Source: Bacteroidota bacterium (GTDB taxonomy: Bacteria > Bacteroidota > Bacteroidia > Bacteroidales > P3). From it: a stretch of DNA of 64,000 nucleotides. Of the stretch, positions 25,414 to 34,887 are shown piece after piece. Under the pieces are notes generated by a model. The model made no database searches, was not told where the DNA came from, and saw nothing but the letters and a program-made list of their open reading frames with translations. Where the stretch lies: the NCBI GenBank assembly GCA_023415495.1, contig JAEZKK010000011.1, positions 124,001 through 188,000 of the forward strand, in the 5' to 3' direction. Each line of letters opens with the position of its first letter. The first letter of the stretch is position 1. Position numbers and translations under genes: made by a program.

Positions 25414-28400
25414 ATGAGGAAATTACTTAGTCTCTTTGCAAGTAACGATAAGACAAAGGAGATAATTGAAAATATTACTAAGATTGACTCAAGGGTTAAT
25501 ATTAGAGGATTATCTGGCAGTTCCTTATCCTTTTATATTTCTTCAATAATAGAGAAGACAAGAGAGTTTAATCATATTTTCTTATTCTCAAACAAAGATA
25601 TTGCAGGATATTTCAATAACGATTTAGAGGAAATATTCTCAGAGAAAGAGATTGATTATACTAAGAAAAACATTCTCTTTTATCCCAGCACTTATAAAAG
25701 ACCTTATGAGGAAGAAGAAATTGAAAATGCTAATATTCTTCTTCGTTCCGAAGCACTTAAACGCTTAAGCTCTGATGAAAAACCAGTAATTATTACCTAT
25801 CCAAAGGCTTTGAGCCAAAAAGTAATTTCCAATTCAGTACTTAAGAAAAACACACTTAAGATTTCTAAGTCAGACACATTAAGTATGGATTTTCTTATTG
25901 ATGTCTTAGATGAGTATGAATTTGAAAGAGTAGATTTTGTAAGCTCTGCAGGGGAATATTCTGTTCGTGGAGGTATTGTGGATGTGTTTTCCTTTTCCGA
26001 TGAGAACCCTTACAGAATTGAATTTTTCTCCGACGAGATAGAATCTCTACGAACATTCGATATTCTATCACAATTAACCATAGAAGAGAAAGACAATCTT
26101 ACTATTATTCCTAATATTCAGAATAATAATATAGCTACAGAGAAAAGAGTATCACTCTTAGAATACTTTGGAAAGGATACAATTTTCTGGGTAGAGGATA
26201 TTGATTATTGTTTAAATGAAATTGATAAGGAATATGAGGAAGCAAAACAGGTTTATTCACAACTTGAGAGCCAATTTATACACCTTGAACCAGATAAACT
26301 ATATAATACTTCGAGTGAAATAAAAAAAGATATTCTTAATCTCTCTATAATTGAAATTGGTTCAAATCCAATATTCAATAAAGGTCAAGTTTTTGAGTTT
26401 AATACCGAAGTCCAACCCTCCTTCAATAAAGATTTTACTCTTCTTTGCAATACTTTAAACGATAAAAGCGAGAACTCTTACACCAATATTTTCTGTGTTG
26501 AGAATCCTAAACAAGAAGAAAGGATTGAAAAGATAATTAAAGAATTCTCTTCTCATTATAGCAATATAAACCTTAACTATTTTAATAATACAATCTCAAA
26601 AGGTTTTATTGATAACGATTTAAAGATTTGTGTTTTTACCGACCACGAGCTTTTTGAGAGGTATCACCGCTATAAGTTAAGAGATAGGAAATACGAAAAG
26701 GAAGCTCTTACTATTAAGGATATACTACTACTTAAGCCAGGAGACTTTGTAACCCATGTTGATTATGGAGTTGGGAGATTTTCAGGACTTGAGAAATTAA
26801 ATAATAATGGGAAGATTCAAGAATCCATAAGATTGATTTATAAGGACAATGATATACTCTATATAAGTATTCATTCTCTTCATAAAATATCAAGATATGT
26901 CGGGAAGGAAGGAACAAGCCCAAGCCTTCATCGACTTGGTTCTAATACTTGGCAAAACCTTAAGGATAAGACCAAGCAAAGGGTTAAGGATATTGCAAAA
27001 GACTTAATTGCCTTATATGCAAAGAGGAAGACAAGCTCAGGATATGCCTATTCGGCTGACTCTTATCTTCAAAACGAATTGGAAGCTTCCTTTATTTATG
27101 AAGATACTCCCGACCAATATAAGGCAACAAAGGATGTAAAGAATGATATGGAAAGCAGTGTACCTATGGATAGGTTAATATGTGGGGATGTTGGCTTTGG
27201 GAAGACAGAGATTGCTATTCGTGCTGCTTTTAAAGCTGTTGCTGATTCCAAGCAGGTTGCTGTTTTAGTCCCTACCACAATACTTGCATTCCAGCATTTT
27301 AAATCTTTTACAGAGAGGCTTAGCAATCTCCCTTGCAGAGTAGATTATATAAATAGATTTCGATCTGCAAGAGATAAAACCCAGATTAAAAATGATTTAA
27401 AATCAGGCAAGATAGATATATTAATTGGTACTCATGCTATTGCAAATAAGAGTATGGAGTTTAAAGACCTTGGATTATTGATAGTTGATGAGGAGCATAA
27501 GTTTGGAGTATCTATTAAAGAAAAACTAAAGGAGATGAAGGTTAACGTTGATACCTTAACTCTTACTGCTACTCCTATCCCTCGAACACTTCAATTTTCT
27601 TTAATGGGAGCAAGAGATCTTTCCGTAATTAATACTCCTCCTCCAAATAGAATCCCAATTCATACTGAGATAAGAGAATTTAATAAAGAGATTATCAGAG
27701 ACGCGATACTAAGAGAAATATCTCGAAAAGGTCAGGTTTATTTTGTTCACAATAGGGTTCAAAATATTAATGAGATTGCAGGGATGGTTCAGGAATTAGT
27801 CCCTCAGGCTAAAATCCTTATTGGTCATGGACAGATGAAGGGAGAAAAGCTTGAGGAGATAATGCTAAGCTTTATTGAGGGAGAAGCTGATGTATTGATT
27901 GCAACAACAATTGTAGAGAACGGATTAGACATTCCAAGAGCCAATACAATTATTATTAATGATGCCCAAAACTATGGACTTTCAGACTTACACCAATTAA
28001 GAGGAAGAGTAGGGAGAAGCAATAAGAAGGCTTATGCGTATTTATTAGTACCTGCACTTTTAGCAATGACCGAAGAAGCAAGAAAAAGACTAAAAGCTAT
28101 AGAAGAATTTTCTAATATAGGTTCTGGTTTTAATATTGCTATGAGGGATTTGGATATTAGAGGAGCTGGGAATATTCTTGGAGCAGAACAAAGTGGTTTT
28201 ATATCCGAAATAGGCTATGATATGTATCATAAGATTCTTAACGAAGCGATTGAAGAGCTTAAGGAAAACGAGTTTAAGGATATCTATAAAGAAGAGTTAA
28301 GCAAGAGAGATTCATTTGTTAGGGATTGTGTTATAGAAACAGATTTAGAAGTATTAATTCCTGACAACTACGTAACAAATATTGTAGAGAGATTAAACCT

Positions 28401-28776
28401 TTACAAGGAATTGGATGGGCTGGAAACAGATATGGAATTAGAAGAATTTTCTTCAAGACTTAGAGATCGTTTTGGCAATATCCCTGACTCTACATTTGAA
28501 TTAATTGAAACAATTCGTCTAAGACGTTTTGCAAAGAAGCTTGGCTTTGAAAAGCTTATACTGAAAAACGATAGATTAATAGGCAGCTTTATAAGTAATA
28601 AGGATTCAGAATTCTTTAATACAAAGTATTTCTCCAATATACTTCTCTATGCTCAATCCTATCCTAATAGGTTTCAACTTAGAGAAAGAAACGATAAACT
28701 TTCATTAGAAATAAGTAATATCAAATCAATAAGCTCTGCATACCAATTGCTTAATGATATTATTCAAATCAGTTAA
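25414..28776 (+). CDS. mfd: Transcription-repair coupling factor
   Basis: 1,120 residues, full length. UvrB-like N-domain (about 1-250), the CarD-like RNA polymerase interaction domain (about 435-510; LKPGDFVTHVDYGVGRFSG), RecG-like helicase core with Walker A GDVGFGKTE near 591, DEEHKFG near 692, TATPIPRTLQFSLMGARDLS, and LRGRVGRSNKKAYAYLL near 860, then the TRCF C-domain. It removes RNA polymerase stalled at lesions and recruits UvrA. The DEEH box instead of DEEQ is common in this family. Confidence 0.98.
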   Translation: MRKLLSLFASNDKTKEIIENITKIDSRVNIRGLSGSSLSFYISSIIEKTREFNHIFLFSNKDIAGYFNNDLEEIFSEKEIDYTKKNILFYPSTYKRPYEEEEIENANILLRSEALKRLSSDEKPVIITYPKALSQKVISNSVLKKNTLKISKSDTLSMDFLIDVLDEYEFERVDFVSSAGEYSVRGGIVDVFSFSDENPYRIEFFSDEIESLRTFDILSQLTIEEKDNLTIIPNIQNNNIATEKRVSLLEYFGKDTIFWVEDIDYCLNEIDKEYEEAKQVYSQLESQFIHLEPDKLYNTSSEIKKDILNLSIIEIGSNPIFNKGQVFEFNTEVQPSFNKDFTLLCNTLNDKSENSYTNIFCVENPKQEERIEKIIKEFSSHYSNINLNYFNNTISKGFIDNDLKICVFTDHELFERYHRYKLRDRKYEKEALTIKDILLLKPGDFVTHVDYGVGRFSGLEKLNNNGKIQESIRLIYKDNDILYISIHSLHKISRYVGKEGTSPSLHRLGSNTWQNLKDKTKQRVKDIAKDLIALYAKRKTSSGYAYSADSYLQNELEASFIYEDTPDQYKATKDVKNDMESSVPMDRLICGDVGFGKTEIAIRAAFKAVADSKQVAVLVPTTILAFQHFKSFTERLSNLPCRVDYINRFRSARDKTQIKNDLKSGKIDILIGTHAIANKSMEFKDLGLLIVDEEHKFGVSIKEKLKEMKVNVDTLTLTATPIPRTLQFSLMGARDLSVINTPPPNRIPIHTEIREFNKEIIRDAILREISRKGQVYFVHNRVQNINEIAGMVQELVPQAKILIGHGQMKGEKLEEIMLSFIEGEADVLIATTIVENGLDIPRANTIIINDAQNYGLSDLHQLRGRVGRSNKKAYAYLLVPALLAMTEEARKRLKAIEEFSNIGSGFNIAMRDLDIRGAGNILGAEQSGFISEIGYDMYHKILNEAIEELKENEFKDIYKEELSKRDSFVRDCVIETDLEVLIPDNYVTNIVERLNLYKELDGLETDMELEEFSSRLRDRFGNIPDSTFELIETIRLRRFAKKLGFEKLILKNDRLIGSFISNKDSEFFNTKYFSNILLYAQSYPNRFQLRERNDKLSLEISNIKSISSAYQLLNDIIQIS

Positions 28777-28897
28777 TCTTATTTTAATTATTGATTTTTT
28801 CTATTGGTCTATATTTACTAATAGGTGTCATTAGAATACAACAAATACAAGTTATTATTGTTATACTAATGAGTTGAACATAAAAAATCAAATTAGA

Positions 28898-30565
28898 ATG
28901 AAGAACGATTTAGAAATTGCAAAAGAGTATAATATGCTACATATTAGAGATGTGGCTAAGAACCTTGGGATTGATAAAGAGAATATAGAATATTACGGTA
29001 AGTATAAGGCAAAGCTGCCATTGAATCTAATTGACCAAGAAAAAGTAAAGAAATCTAAATTAGTATTAGTAACAGCCATTACTCCTACTCCTGCAGGAGA
29101 GGGAAAGACTACAGTTTCGATAGGTCTTTCTCAAGGGCTGAATAAGATAGGGAAGAAATCTATTGTTGTACTTAGAGAGCCATCTCTTGGACCTATATTT
29201 GGAATAAAAGGAGGAGCAACCGGTGGAGGACATGCTCAAGTTGTACCAATGGAAGATATTAATCTTCATTTTACAGGAGATTTTGCAGCAATTGAAAAAG
29301 CAAATAACCTACTTTCTGCTATAATTGATAATAATATTCAAAACAAGAAGAATAATCTATGTATTGACCCAAGAACTGTTCGTTGGTCAAGGGTAATGGA
29401 TATGAATGACAGATCTTTAAGAAATATAGTTATAGGCTTAGGCGGCACAACCTCGGGAGTTCCAAGAGAAACAAGTTTTAATATTACTGCAGCTTCTGAA
29501 ATTATGGCAATACTTTGTATGAGCAAAGATATTGATGATTTGAAAGAGAGATTAGGAAATATCTTTATTGGATACACCTATGATAAGGAGCCAATATTTG
29601 CAAAGGATTTAAAAGCAAATGGAGCAATGGCTGCTCTTTTAAAAGAAGCTATTAAACCTAATTTAGTTCAGACCACAGAGGGAACTCCAGCAATTATACA
29701 TGGAGGTCCTTTTGCTAATATTGCACAAGGAACTAATACTATTCTTGCAACCAAGATGGGTATGAGCTATTCAGATATTGTTGTTACTGAAGCTGGGTTT
29801 GGAGCAGACCTTGGAGCTGAGAAATTTATAGATATTAAATGTAGAGAAGCAGATCTAAGACCTGATGCTATAGTTATTGTTGCTACTATTAGAGCCTTGC
29901 GTTACCATGGTGGAGCTGGCTTAAAGGAGCTTAACGAAGTGAATCTTGAAGCCTTGAAAAAGGGTATTGAAAATCTTGAGAAACATATTGAAAACGTTAG
30001 ATATTTTGGAGTTAATCCTATAGTTGCTATTAATAAATTCGTAACTGATAGCGATGAAGAGATAGAATATATAAAAAATTTCTGTGATGGTTTAGGCGTT
30101 AAAGCCTTCACTACTGAGGTTTGGGCAAAGGGAGGAGAAGGTGCTATTGAATTAGCCGAGGAAGTTTACCGTTATTCTAATGAAAAGAAAGAGATAAGCT
30201 TTATTTACGATAAGGATGAGAGCATTGAGCATAAGATAACCAAGATTGCAACCAAGCTTTATGGAGCTAAGAAGGTGGAATTCTCAACAAGGGCATCAAA
30301 TGATATTAAAAAAATCAATGAATTAGGACTATCTTCATTAAGTATATGTGTTGCTAAAACTCAAAAATCAATTTCTGACAACCAATCTCTAAGAGGGAGA
30401 CCAAGAGATTTTACATTTAAGGTTAGAGAAGTAGGACTTTCCTCTGGTGCTGGCTTTATTATCCCTGTTTCGGGAGATATTATGCTTATGCCTGGGCTTC
30501 CAGAGCATCCAAGCTCAGAAAATATTGATATTGATAATAGTGGTGAAATCCATGGATTGTTTTAA
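28898..30565 (+). CDS. fhs: Formate-tetrahydrofolate ligase
   Basis: 555 residues from the ATG at 28898, the usual family length; an in-frame TTG at 28874 adds eight residues and is less likely. The ATP loop is TPTPAGEGKTTVSIGLSQG (about 63-81). Other signatures are REPSLGPIFGIKGGATGGG, HFTGDFAAI and TEAGFGADLGAEKF. It makes 10-formyl-THF from formate and ATP, feeding purine and C1 metabolism. Monocistronic, ended by a strong hairpin. Confidence 0.97.
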   Translation: MKNDLEIAKEYNMLHIRDVAKNLGIDKENIEYYGKYKAKLPLNLIDQEKVKKSKLVLVTAITPTPAGEGKTTVSIGLSQGLNKIGKKSIVVLREPSLGPIFGIKGGATGGGHAQVVPMEDINLHFTGDFAAIEKANNLLSAIIDNNIQNKKNNLCIDPRTVRWSRVMDMNDRSLRNIVIGLGGTTSGVPRETSFNITAASEIMAILCMSKDIDDLKERLGNIFIGYTYDKEPIFAKDLKANGAMAALLKEAIKPNLVQTTEGTPAIIHGGPFANIAQGTNTILATKMGMSYSDIVVTEAGFGADLGAEKFIDIKCREADLRPDAIVIVATIRALRYHGGAGLKELNEVNLEALKKGIENLEKHIENVRYFGVNPIVAINKFVTDSDEEIEYIKNFCDGLGVKAFTTEVWAKGGEGAIELAEEVYRYSNEKKEISFIYDKDESIEHKITKIATKLYGAKKVEFSTRASNDIKKINELGLSSLSICVAKTQKSISDNQSLRGRPRDFTFKVREVGLSSGAGFIIPVSGDIMLMPGLPEHPSSENIDIDNSGEIHGLF

Positions 30566-30581
30566 ACAAGGATAAATTACA

Positions 30582-30625
30582 AAATAATAAAGGACTGACT
30601 AATTAAAGCCAGTCCTTTATTATTT
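30582..30625. terminator. Terminator of fhs, shared with the porin-like gene
   Basis: A 16-bp stem: AAATAATAAAGGACTG (30582-30597) and its exact complement (30610-30625), with a 12-base loop. It lies between two converging genes and works on both strands. Confidence 0.9.
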
Positions 30626-30642
30626 AATTAAATAACTAATTC

Positions 30643-31113
30643 TTAGAATACATACCTAACACTAAATGCTCCATTAGCAAAGTCATTACCCCAACCAATT
30701 AGATTAATATAAGGTTTATAATCAACTGAAAGTGTTATTGGGACATTTGGAATCTTAAACTCCAAACCTAAAATACCATCAACTCCAGCACGGAAACCTA
30801 ATTCGTCTTTGTACTTATTATCTCTATAATCATCCCAAAGACCAATACTTCCTCCAATACCATAATATAGGTGGAAATTATTGTTAATTACAGGCGTTTT
30901 CCATTCATAAATAGCTGTTGCTTGAAAACCGTGATTACGAAATGAAACTATGTAGTCCATTGAATTGCGTGAGCTTAATTGTTGTTTAATGCTCAAAGCA
31001 GGGTAATAAGTTCCTCTAAACCCAATTCCCCATGTGTAATCCTGAGCCTTTGATTCTTTTGTTGGTAATAAAGCAAATAATGCTATTACTACGGATAAAA
31101 TTAGTTTCTTCAT
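30643..31113 (-). CDS. Small outer-membrane beta-barrel protein
   Basis: 156 residues. Signal peptide 1-23 (KESKAQ), then alternating strands (YTWGIGFRGTYYPALSIKQ, MDYIVSFRNHGFQATAIYEW, PITLSVDYKPYINLIGW) ending in VRYVF, whose terminal phenylalanine is typical of BAM-inserted barrels. It is about the size of an 8-stranded OmpA/OmpX-like barrel. No ligand or function is evident. Monocistronic, converging with fhs. Confidence 0.85.
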   Translation of the reverse strand: MKKLILSVVIALFALLPTKESKAQDYTWGIGFRGTYYPALSIKQQLSSRNSMDYIVSFRNHGFQATAIYEWKTPVINNNFHLYYGIGGSIGLWDDYRDNKYKDELGFRAGVDGILGLEFKIPNVPITLSVDYKPYINLIGWGNDFANGAFSVRYVF

Positions 31114-31225
31114 TTTTGATAAATCTTAGTTATCTCTACTCTTAAGGATTTTCGAGTTACTCCATTTATTTTTACTATTGTCATATTAACAATTCATACG
31201 TAATTATGTTCAATCCATAATTAAG

Positions 31226-31256
31226 AAAAGCTAATTAGAATAAACTAATTAGCTTT
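31226..31256 (-). terminator. Terminator of tmRNA
   Basis: A 13-bp perfect stem AAAAGCTAATTAG (31226-31238) and its complement (31244+1 to 31256) with a 6-base loop. It follows the tmRNA 3' end by about 10 bp and runs into A's on the plus strand (T's in the transcript). Confidence 0.85.
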
Positions 31257-31265
31257 TAATCACTG

Positions 31266-31658
31266 TGGACTTGCAGGGAGTCGAACCCTGGTCCAAACAA
31301 GAAACAAATAAGGTTTCTACATGCTTAGTTTAACTTTGGTTTTCGACTATGTTCTGAGGTTAAACACCCTAAACAAAGCTTATCTTCTTTAATTTCGTTT
31401 CTAATTCGAAGCCCAAAAGAAACTATCTCTATTTTGCGAGCACCTCTTAATCTTCAACCATAGAGAATGGGTCTTAGAGAGATGTCCTGCCCCACACACT
31501 TTGCATGGGCTAAGCTTAATCTACTGTGATTCGATTACGCAGCAAGAGCAAAATTATTTTCGCCAATTAATTGTTTGTAACCATTTTCAAGGCATTTATT
31601 ACGTGTGCCTGCATGCTTGCTTATCCATTTACCTTGCTGTCAAAACCAAACCAAGCCC
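31266..31658 (-). ncRNA. ssrA: Transfer-messenger RNA (tmRNA)
   Basis: About 393 nt on the minus strand. The 5' end GGGCTTG pairs over 7 bp (one G-U) with CAAGTCC at the 3' end, forming the acceptor stem; the T-arm GGTTCGACTCC is next to it. The tag frame GGC GAA AAT AAT TTT GCT CTT GCT GCG TAA encodes GENNFALAA, the Bacteroidota-type proteolysis tag. The bases after the acceptor stem read ACAG, so CCA is not encoded and must be added. It rescues stalled ribosomes with SmpB; smpB is not in the window. Confidence 0.95.
31535..31564 (-). other. tmRNA tag-peptide reading frame (GENNFALAA)
   Basis: The resume codon GGC begins at 31564 and the stop TAA ends at 31535. The alanine charged on tmRNA is added before the encoded nine residues; the ALAA end is the ClpXP degron. 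Confidence 0.9.
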
Positions 31659-31819
31659 AAATATGGATAAACTAAGATAATAGTATCAAATACTATGCCA
31701 GAGTAAAACAAATCAAATATTTCTAAACTCAAACATATAATAAGACAAATATCAATCCACAAAATTACACATAAAATCAATCATATCAAAAATAAACATT
31801 GATTTAATTATTATAGAGT

Positions 31820-31899
31820 TTGATTATAGGGAAATGTAACTTGATTCTATTTTTATGGATTTTGATTCTAAAAAAATGTAATTTGATTCTAATCTCATT
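31820..31899. repeat. TTGATTCTA 21-bp array, 4 units
   Basis: TTGATT starts at 31820, 31841, 31862 and 31883, exactly 21 bp apart, with the fuller unit TTGATTCTAnnnnnATGTAA. It abuts the GGTACC array. The 570-bp gap 31659-32228 holds these two arrays and a minus-strand -7 element but no gene. Confidence 0.85.
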
Positions 31900-31982
31900 A
31901 TGGTAGCTACCATAGCAGCATTATGGTACCTACCACAACGGTGCTATGGTACCTACCACACGACCCTTATGGTAGGTACCAT
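31900..31982. repeat. Palindrome array, 4 x 23 bp, GGTACCTACC type (second copy)
   Basis: Units start at 31900, 31923, 31946 and 31969 (period 23): ATGGTAGCTACCAT, ATGGTACCTACCAC, ATGGTACCTACCAC, and the inverted ATGGTAGGTACCAT. It is the same family as 23584-23670 but the spacers between palindromes differ, so it is not a recent duplicate. Confidence 0.9.
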
Positions 31983-32043
31983 AATTGAAAATATAAAATT
32001 GTAGATATTTTAAAGTATTAGAGTATACTTTGTTATGGTAATG

Positions 32044-32051
32044 CAAAGATA
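32044..32051 (-). promoter_or_regulatory. -7 element upstream of the arrays and tmRNA
   Basis: Minus-strand TATCTTTG, an exact match. The next gene in this direction is tmRNA, 386 bp downstream, with both arrays in between. It may give a long tmRNA precursor or a separate array transcript. Confidence 0.4.
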
Positions 32052-32228
32052 GTAATAAAATATGGATTTATAAAGTTTTTTATTCCATTATTTCATATAT
32101 GCAGTTTTTAAATTTAATTTCTTAGAATATTTAGTAAAGAATAGATAGCAAAACAAAGGGAAACGAAACAAAATCTCAGAAGACTTGTTTAAGTATATAG
32201 GTAAAATAAAAAAATAAACTTCTTCAAA

Positions 32229-33089
32229 ATGAAAGAAAAAGAGAATTGTATTGGAAAATACAATGATTTAGCCTTTAAACTAAGCAAAGAAACTACGAAA
32301 CAATACAGTACATCTTTCTATTCTGCATCGAAATTCTTTGATAGTCAAACTCGCACAGCTATTCATTCTGTTTATGGATTTGTAAGATTGGCCGACGAGA
32401 TTGTAGATAGCTTTCATGATTATGACAAAAAAACATTATTAGACAAATTTGAAGAAGAATACTCACTATCCTGCGAATTAGGCATTAGCACGAACCCAAT
32501 ACTGCATTCTTTTCTAATAACAGTAAAAGAATATAATATTCCCAAAGAATATATTGATAATTTCCTAAGAAGTATGAGGTATGATTTGGAAAAGAAAGAA
32601 TATAAAACTAAGGAAGAGGCTAAGGATTATATCTATGGTTCAGCGGATGTCGTAGGACTTATGTGTTTAAAAATTTTTTGCAGGAATAATAACGAATTAT
32701 TTGACAAGCTATACAATCCTGCAATGAGATTAGGCTCTGCATTTCAGAAGGTTAATTTCTTAAGAGACTTAAAAGAAGATGTTTTAAGCTTAGGAAGAAC
32801 ATATTTTGCTGATTTTAATATCGAGAAATTTGATGAAGAAACTAAATTAGAACTGATTAAAGAAATCGAAGAAGACTTTTACGAGGCTAAACTCGGAATA
32901 AAAGATCTTCCAGAGGGATCTCAATTAGCAGTAATTATTGCATATAAATACTATCTGCGTTTATTGAAAAAGATTAAACAAACCCCTGCAGAGAAAGTAA
33001 TTGAAAAACGAATTAGGGTTAATGATTTCAATAAACTTATTCTATTAATCAATACAATTATTAAGTATAAAATTAAACCTGGGATATAA
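32229..33089 (+). CDS. crtB: Phytoene synthase
   Basis: 286 residues. Condenses two geranylgeranyl diphosphates to phytoene. The first aspartate-rich motif is DEIVD (56-60); the second is RDLKED near 180, followed by LGRTYFADFNIEKF. YSTSFYSASKFFD is the substrate-pocket helix and VYGFVRLAD the conserved core. It is the first gene of an eight-gene operon with gaps of at most 1 bp or small overlaps; its stop shares one base with the idi ATG. No GGPP synthase gene is in the window. No exact -7 element was found upstream. Confidence 0.95.
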   Translation: MKEKENCIGKYNDLAFKLSKETTKQYSTSFYSASKFFDSQTRTAIHSVYGFVRLADEIVDSFHDYDKKTLLDKFEEEYSLSCELGISTNPILHSFLITVKEYNIPKEYIDNFLRSMRYDLEKKEYKTKEEAKDYIYGSADVVGLMCLKIFCRNNNELFDKLYNPAMRLGSAFQKVNFLRDLKEDVLSLGRTYFADFNIEKFDEETKLELIKEIEEDFYEAKLGIKDLPEGSQLAVIIAYKYYLRLLKKIKQTPAEKVIEKRIRVNDFNKLILLINTIIKYKIKPGI

Positions 33090-33619
33090 TGATCAACGAA
33101 GAAATACTTGTACAACTTGTAGATGAAAAGGATAATCCAATTGGTCAAATGGAAAAGCTACAAGCACATATAGATGCAAAACTACATAGAGCTGTTTCCT
33201 TGCTAATTATGAATTCTAAGGGAGAATGGTTATTACACCAAAGAGCAGAAGACAAATACCATAGCCCAGGGCTTTGGACAAATGCCTGTTGTACTCATCC
33301 CTTTATTGGAGAGGGCTATGAAGATGCAGCAAAGAGAAGACTAATTGAAGAAATGGGCATGGATATTAAGGGAGATTTGAAGCATGAGTTGGATTTTACT
33401 TATTTTGCAAAACTAAACGATAATCTCTATGAACATGAATACGATAGACTTTTTAGTTTCGTGTGCGATCAAATTCCAAATCCAAACTCTCAGGAAGTAA
33501 AGGACTGGAAATATATTAGCTACAAAGAACTTAAGAAAGATATCCGAGAGAATCCAGAAAATTATACTGAGTGGTTTAAAATAATATTCACAAAGATAAG
33601 TGAAAAAGAAAATGAATAA
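33089..33619 (+). CDS. idi: Isopentenyl-diphosphate delta-isomerase, type 1
   Basis: 176 residues, Nudix fold. The catalytic cysteine is in TNACCTHPFIGEGYEDAA and the second active-site block is YEHEYDRLF with the catalytic glutamate. It balances IPP and DMAPP for prenyl chain synthesis. Its place between crtB and cruF shows that precursor supply is co-regulated with carotenoid synthesis. The ATG overlaps the crtB stop by one base. Confidence 0.95.
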   Translation: MINEEILVQLVDEKDNPIGQMEKLQAHIDAKLHRAVSLLIMNSKGEWLLHQRAEDKYHSPGLWTNACCTHPFIGEGYEDAAKRRLIEEMGMDIKGDLKHELDFTYFAKLNDNLYEHEYDRLFSFVCDQIPNPNSQEVKDWKYISYKELKKDIRENPENYTEWFKIIFTKISEKENE

Positions 33620-34259
33620 GCTAAGCACTAAGGATGACTGGTTTTTTATTAGGAATATAATTATCTTCTATTCAATAGGAATAATCGGGTTTTCAATAAA
33701 CTACACCTATAAGCTATTTACATTTCTAAGTCCAATAATTCTAATACTTACACTCAGCCTTTTGTTTTATTACGACAGAAAAAAGACAGATAGGAAAAGG
33801 ATAATATATTTCTCATTTGTATTCCTTTCGAGTTATATTATTGAGATGATTGGAGTTAATACAGGATTATTATTTGGGCAATACCAATATCATCACGGTT
33901 TGGGCTTTAAACTTTTTGAAACTCCATTATTAATCGGGGTTAATTGGATTTTAATGATATATATTACCAGTTCAATATTTACCAAGCTAAAATTTAACTT
34001 CCTTTTTCAAGTAATTATTCCATCAAGCTTAATGTTAGTTTATGATATTATTATGGAAAGAGCAGCACCTAAGATGGAGATGTGGTCATGGGCAGATAAT
34101 ATTATTCCTATCCAAAACTTTATAATGTGGGGATTGCTTGCCTTTGTTTTTCATTCAATTAAGTATTTACTAAAGATAGAAATAAAAAACAAAATGGCTT
34201 TACCTATCTACATTGCTCAAATTATACTTTTTATCTTTATTATACTAATCAGAGGATAA
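33612..34259 (+). CDS. cruF: CruF-type carotenoid 1,2-hydratase
   Basis: 215 residues from the ATG inside the idi stop region (8-bp overlap); the GTG at 33600 is a weaker alternative. About seven membrane helices, with family signatures IEMIGVNTGLLFGQYQYHHGLG and LMLVYDIIMERAAPKMEMW. CruF adds water to the 1',2' double bond of the acyclic end of gamma-carotene or lycopene, creating the tertiary hydroxyl that is then glycosylated. The neighbours downstream are an acyltransferase and a glycosyltransferase, which fits that route. Confidence 0.9.
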   Translation: MNKLSTKDDWFFIRNIIIFYSIGIIGFSINYTYKLFTFLSPIILILTLSLLFYYDRKKTDRKRIIYFSFVFLSSYIIEMIGVNTGLLFGQYQYHHGLGFKLFETPLLIGVNWILMIYITSSIFTKLKFNFLFQVIIPSSLMLVYDIIMERAAPKMEMWSWADNIIPIQNFIMWGLLAFVFHSIKYLLKIEIKNKMALPIYIAQIILFIFIILIRG

Positions 34260-34260
34260 T

Positions 34261-34887
34261 ATGAATAAAGGGAAACTTCTTAAGGCAAAACATAATTTCA
34301 TTATCTATCCTTTCTTTCAATACTATACTAAGAGAATGATAAGAAAGAAGTTTCACACAATTATTGTTGAGAAAAGGGATATTGACATAAGCAAACCCAT
34401 TCTTCTTATCTCTAATCATATTTCTTGGTGGGATGGATTTTGGGCAATGTATATAAATCTAACTCTTTTTAAAAAGAAATTCTATTTTATGATGCATGAG
34501 AAACAGCTTTTAGAATATAAATTCTTTAATCAAACAGGAGGATTTTCCATCAATAATCAATACAGACATATTATAGACTCAATAAACTATTCTTCAAGTA
34601 TATTAGAAGATAAAAACAATCTTTTAGTAATCTATCCTCAAGGAGAGATAAATTCTATATATCAATCAAACTTCATTTTTAAAAGAGGAATTGAGAAGAT
34701 AATTAAACAAAAAGATATTACCCTTTTATTCTCTGCCAACTTAATAGACTATTTTTCAAACTCCAAGCCTTCGGTATTTATTTATTTAGAAGAGTATCAT
34801 GGAGATTATAATCTAAGAGATATTGAAAATGCATATAATGATTTTTATAAGAGTTCTATTGAAAAACAAACACATAGAAAAAGATGA
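34261..34887 (+). CDS. PlsC-like acyltransferase, probable carotenoid-glycoside acyltransferase
   Basis: 208 residues. The acyltransferase motif I is NHISWWDGFWAMY (H-x4-D) and motif III is YPQGEI. Family members acylate glycerol phosphate or other hydroxyls at the membrane. Its place between cruF and a glycosyltransferase suggests acylation of the sugar of a carotenoid glycoside (CruD-like role); this is inferred from context. The gene overlaps the glycosyltransferase start by 4 bp (ATGA). Confidence 0.85.
   Translation: MNKGKLLKAKHNFIIYPFFQYYTKRMIRKKFHTIIVEKRDIDISKPILLISNHISWWDGFWAMYINLTLFKKKFYFMMHEKQLLEYKFFNQTGGFSINNQYRHIIDSINYSSSILEDKNNLLVIYPQGEINSIYQSNFIFKRGIEKIIKQKDITLLFSANLIDYFSNSKPSVFIYLEEYHGDYNLRDIENAYNDFYKSSIEKQTHRKR

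Noticed and set aside
28874..28897. TTG start for fhs
   Set aside because: The ATG at 28898 gives the usual 555-residue length; the extra eight residues are not family-like.
31900..31982. Palindrome arrays read as ordinary terminators
   Set aside because: They have 3-4 phased palindromes without T-tracts, occur also between divergent genes, and clear hairpin terminators elsewhere in the window look different.
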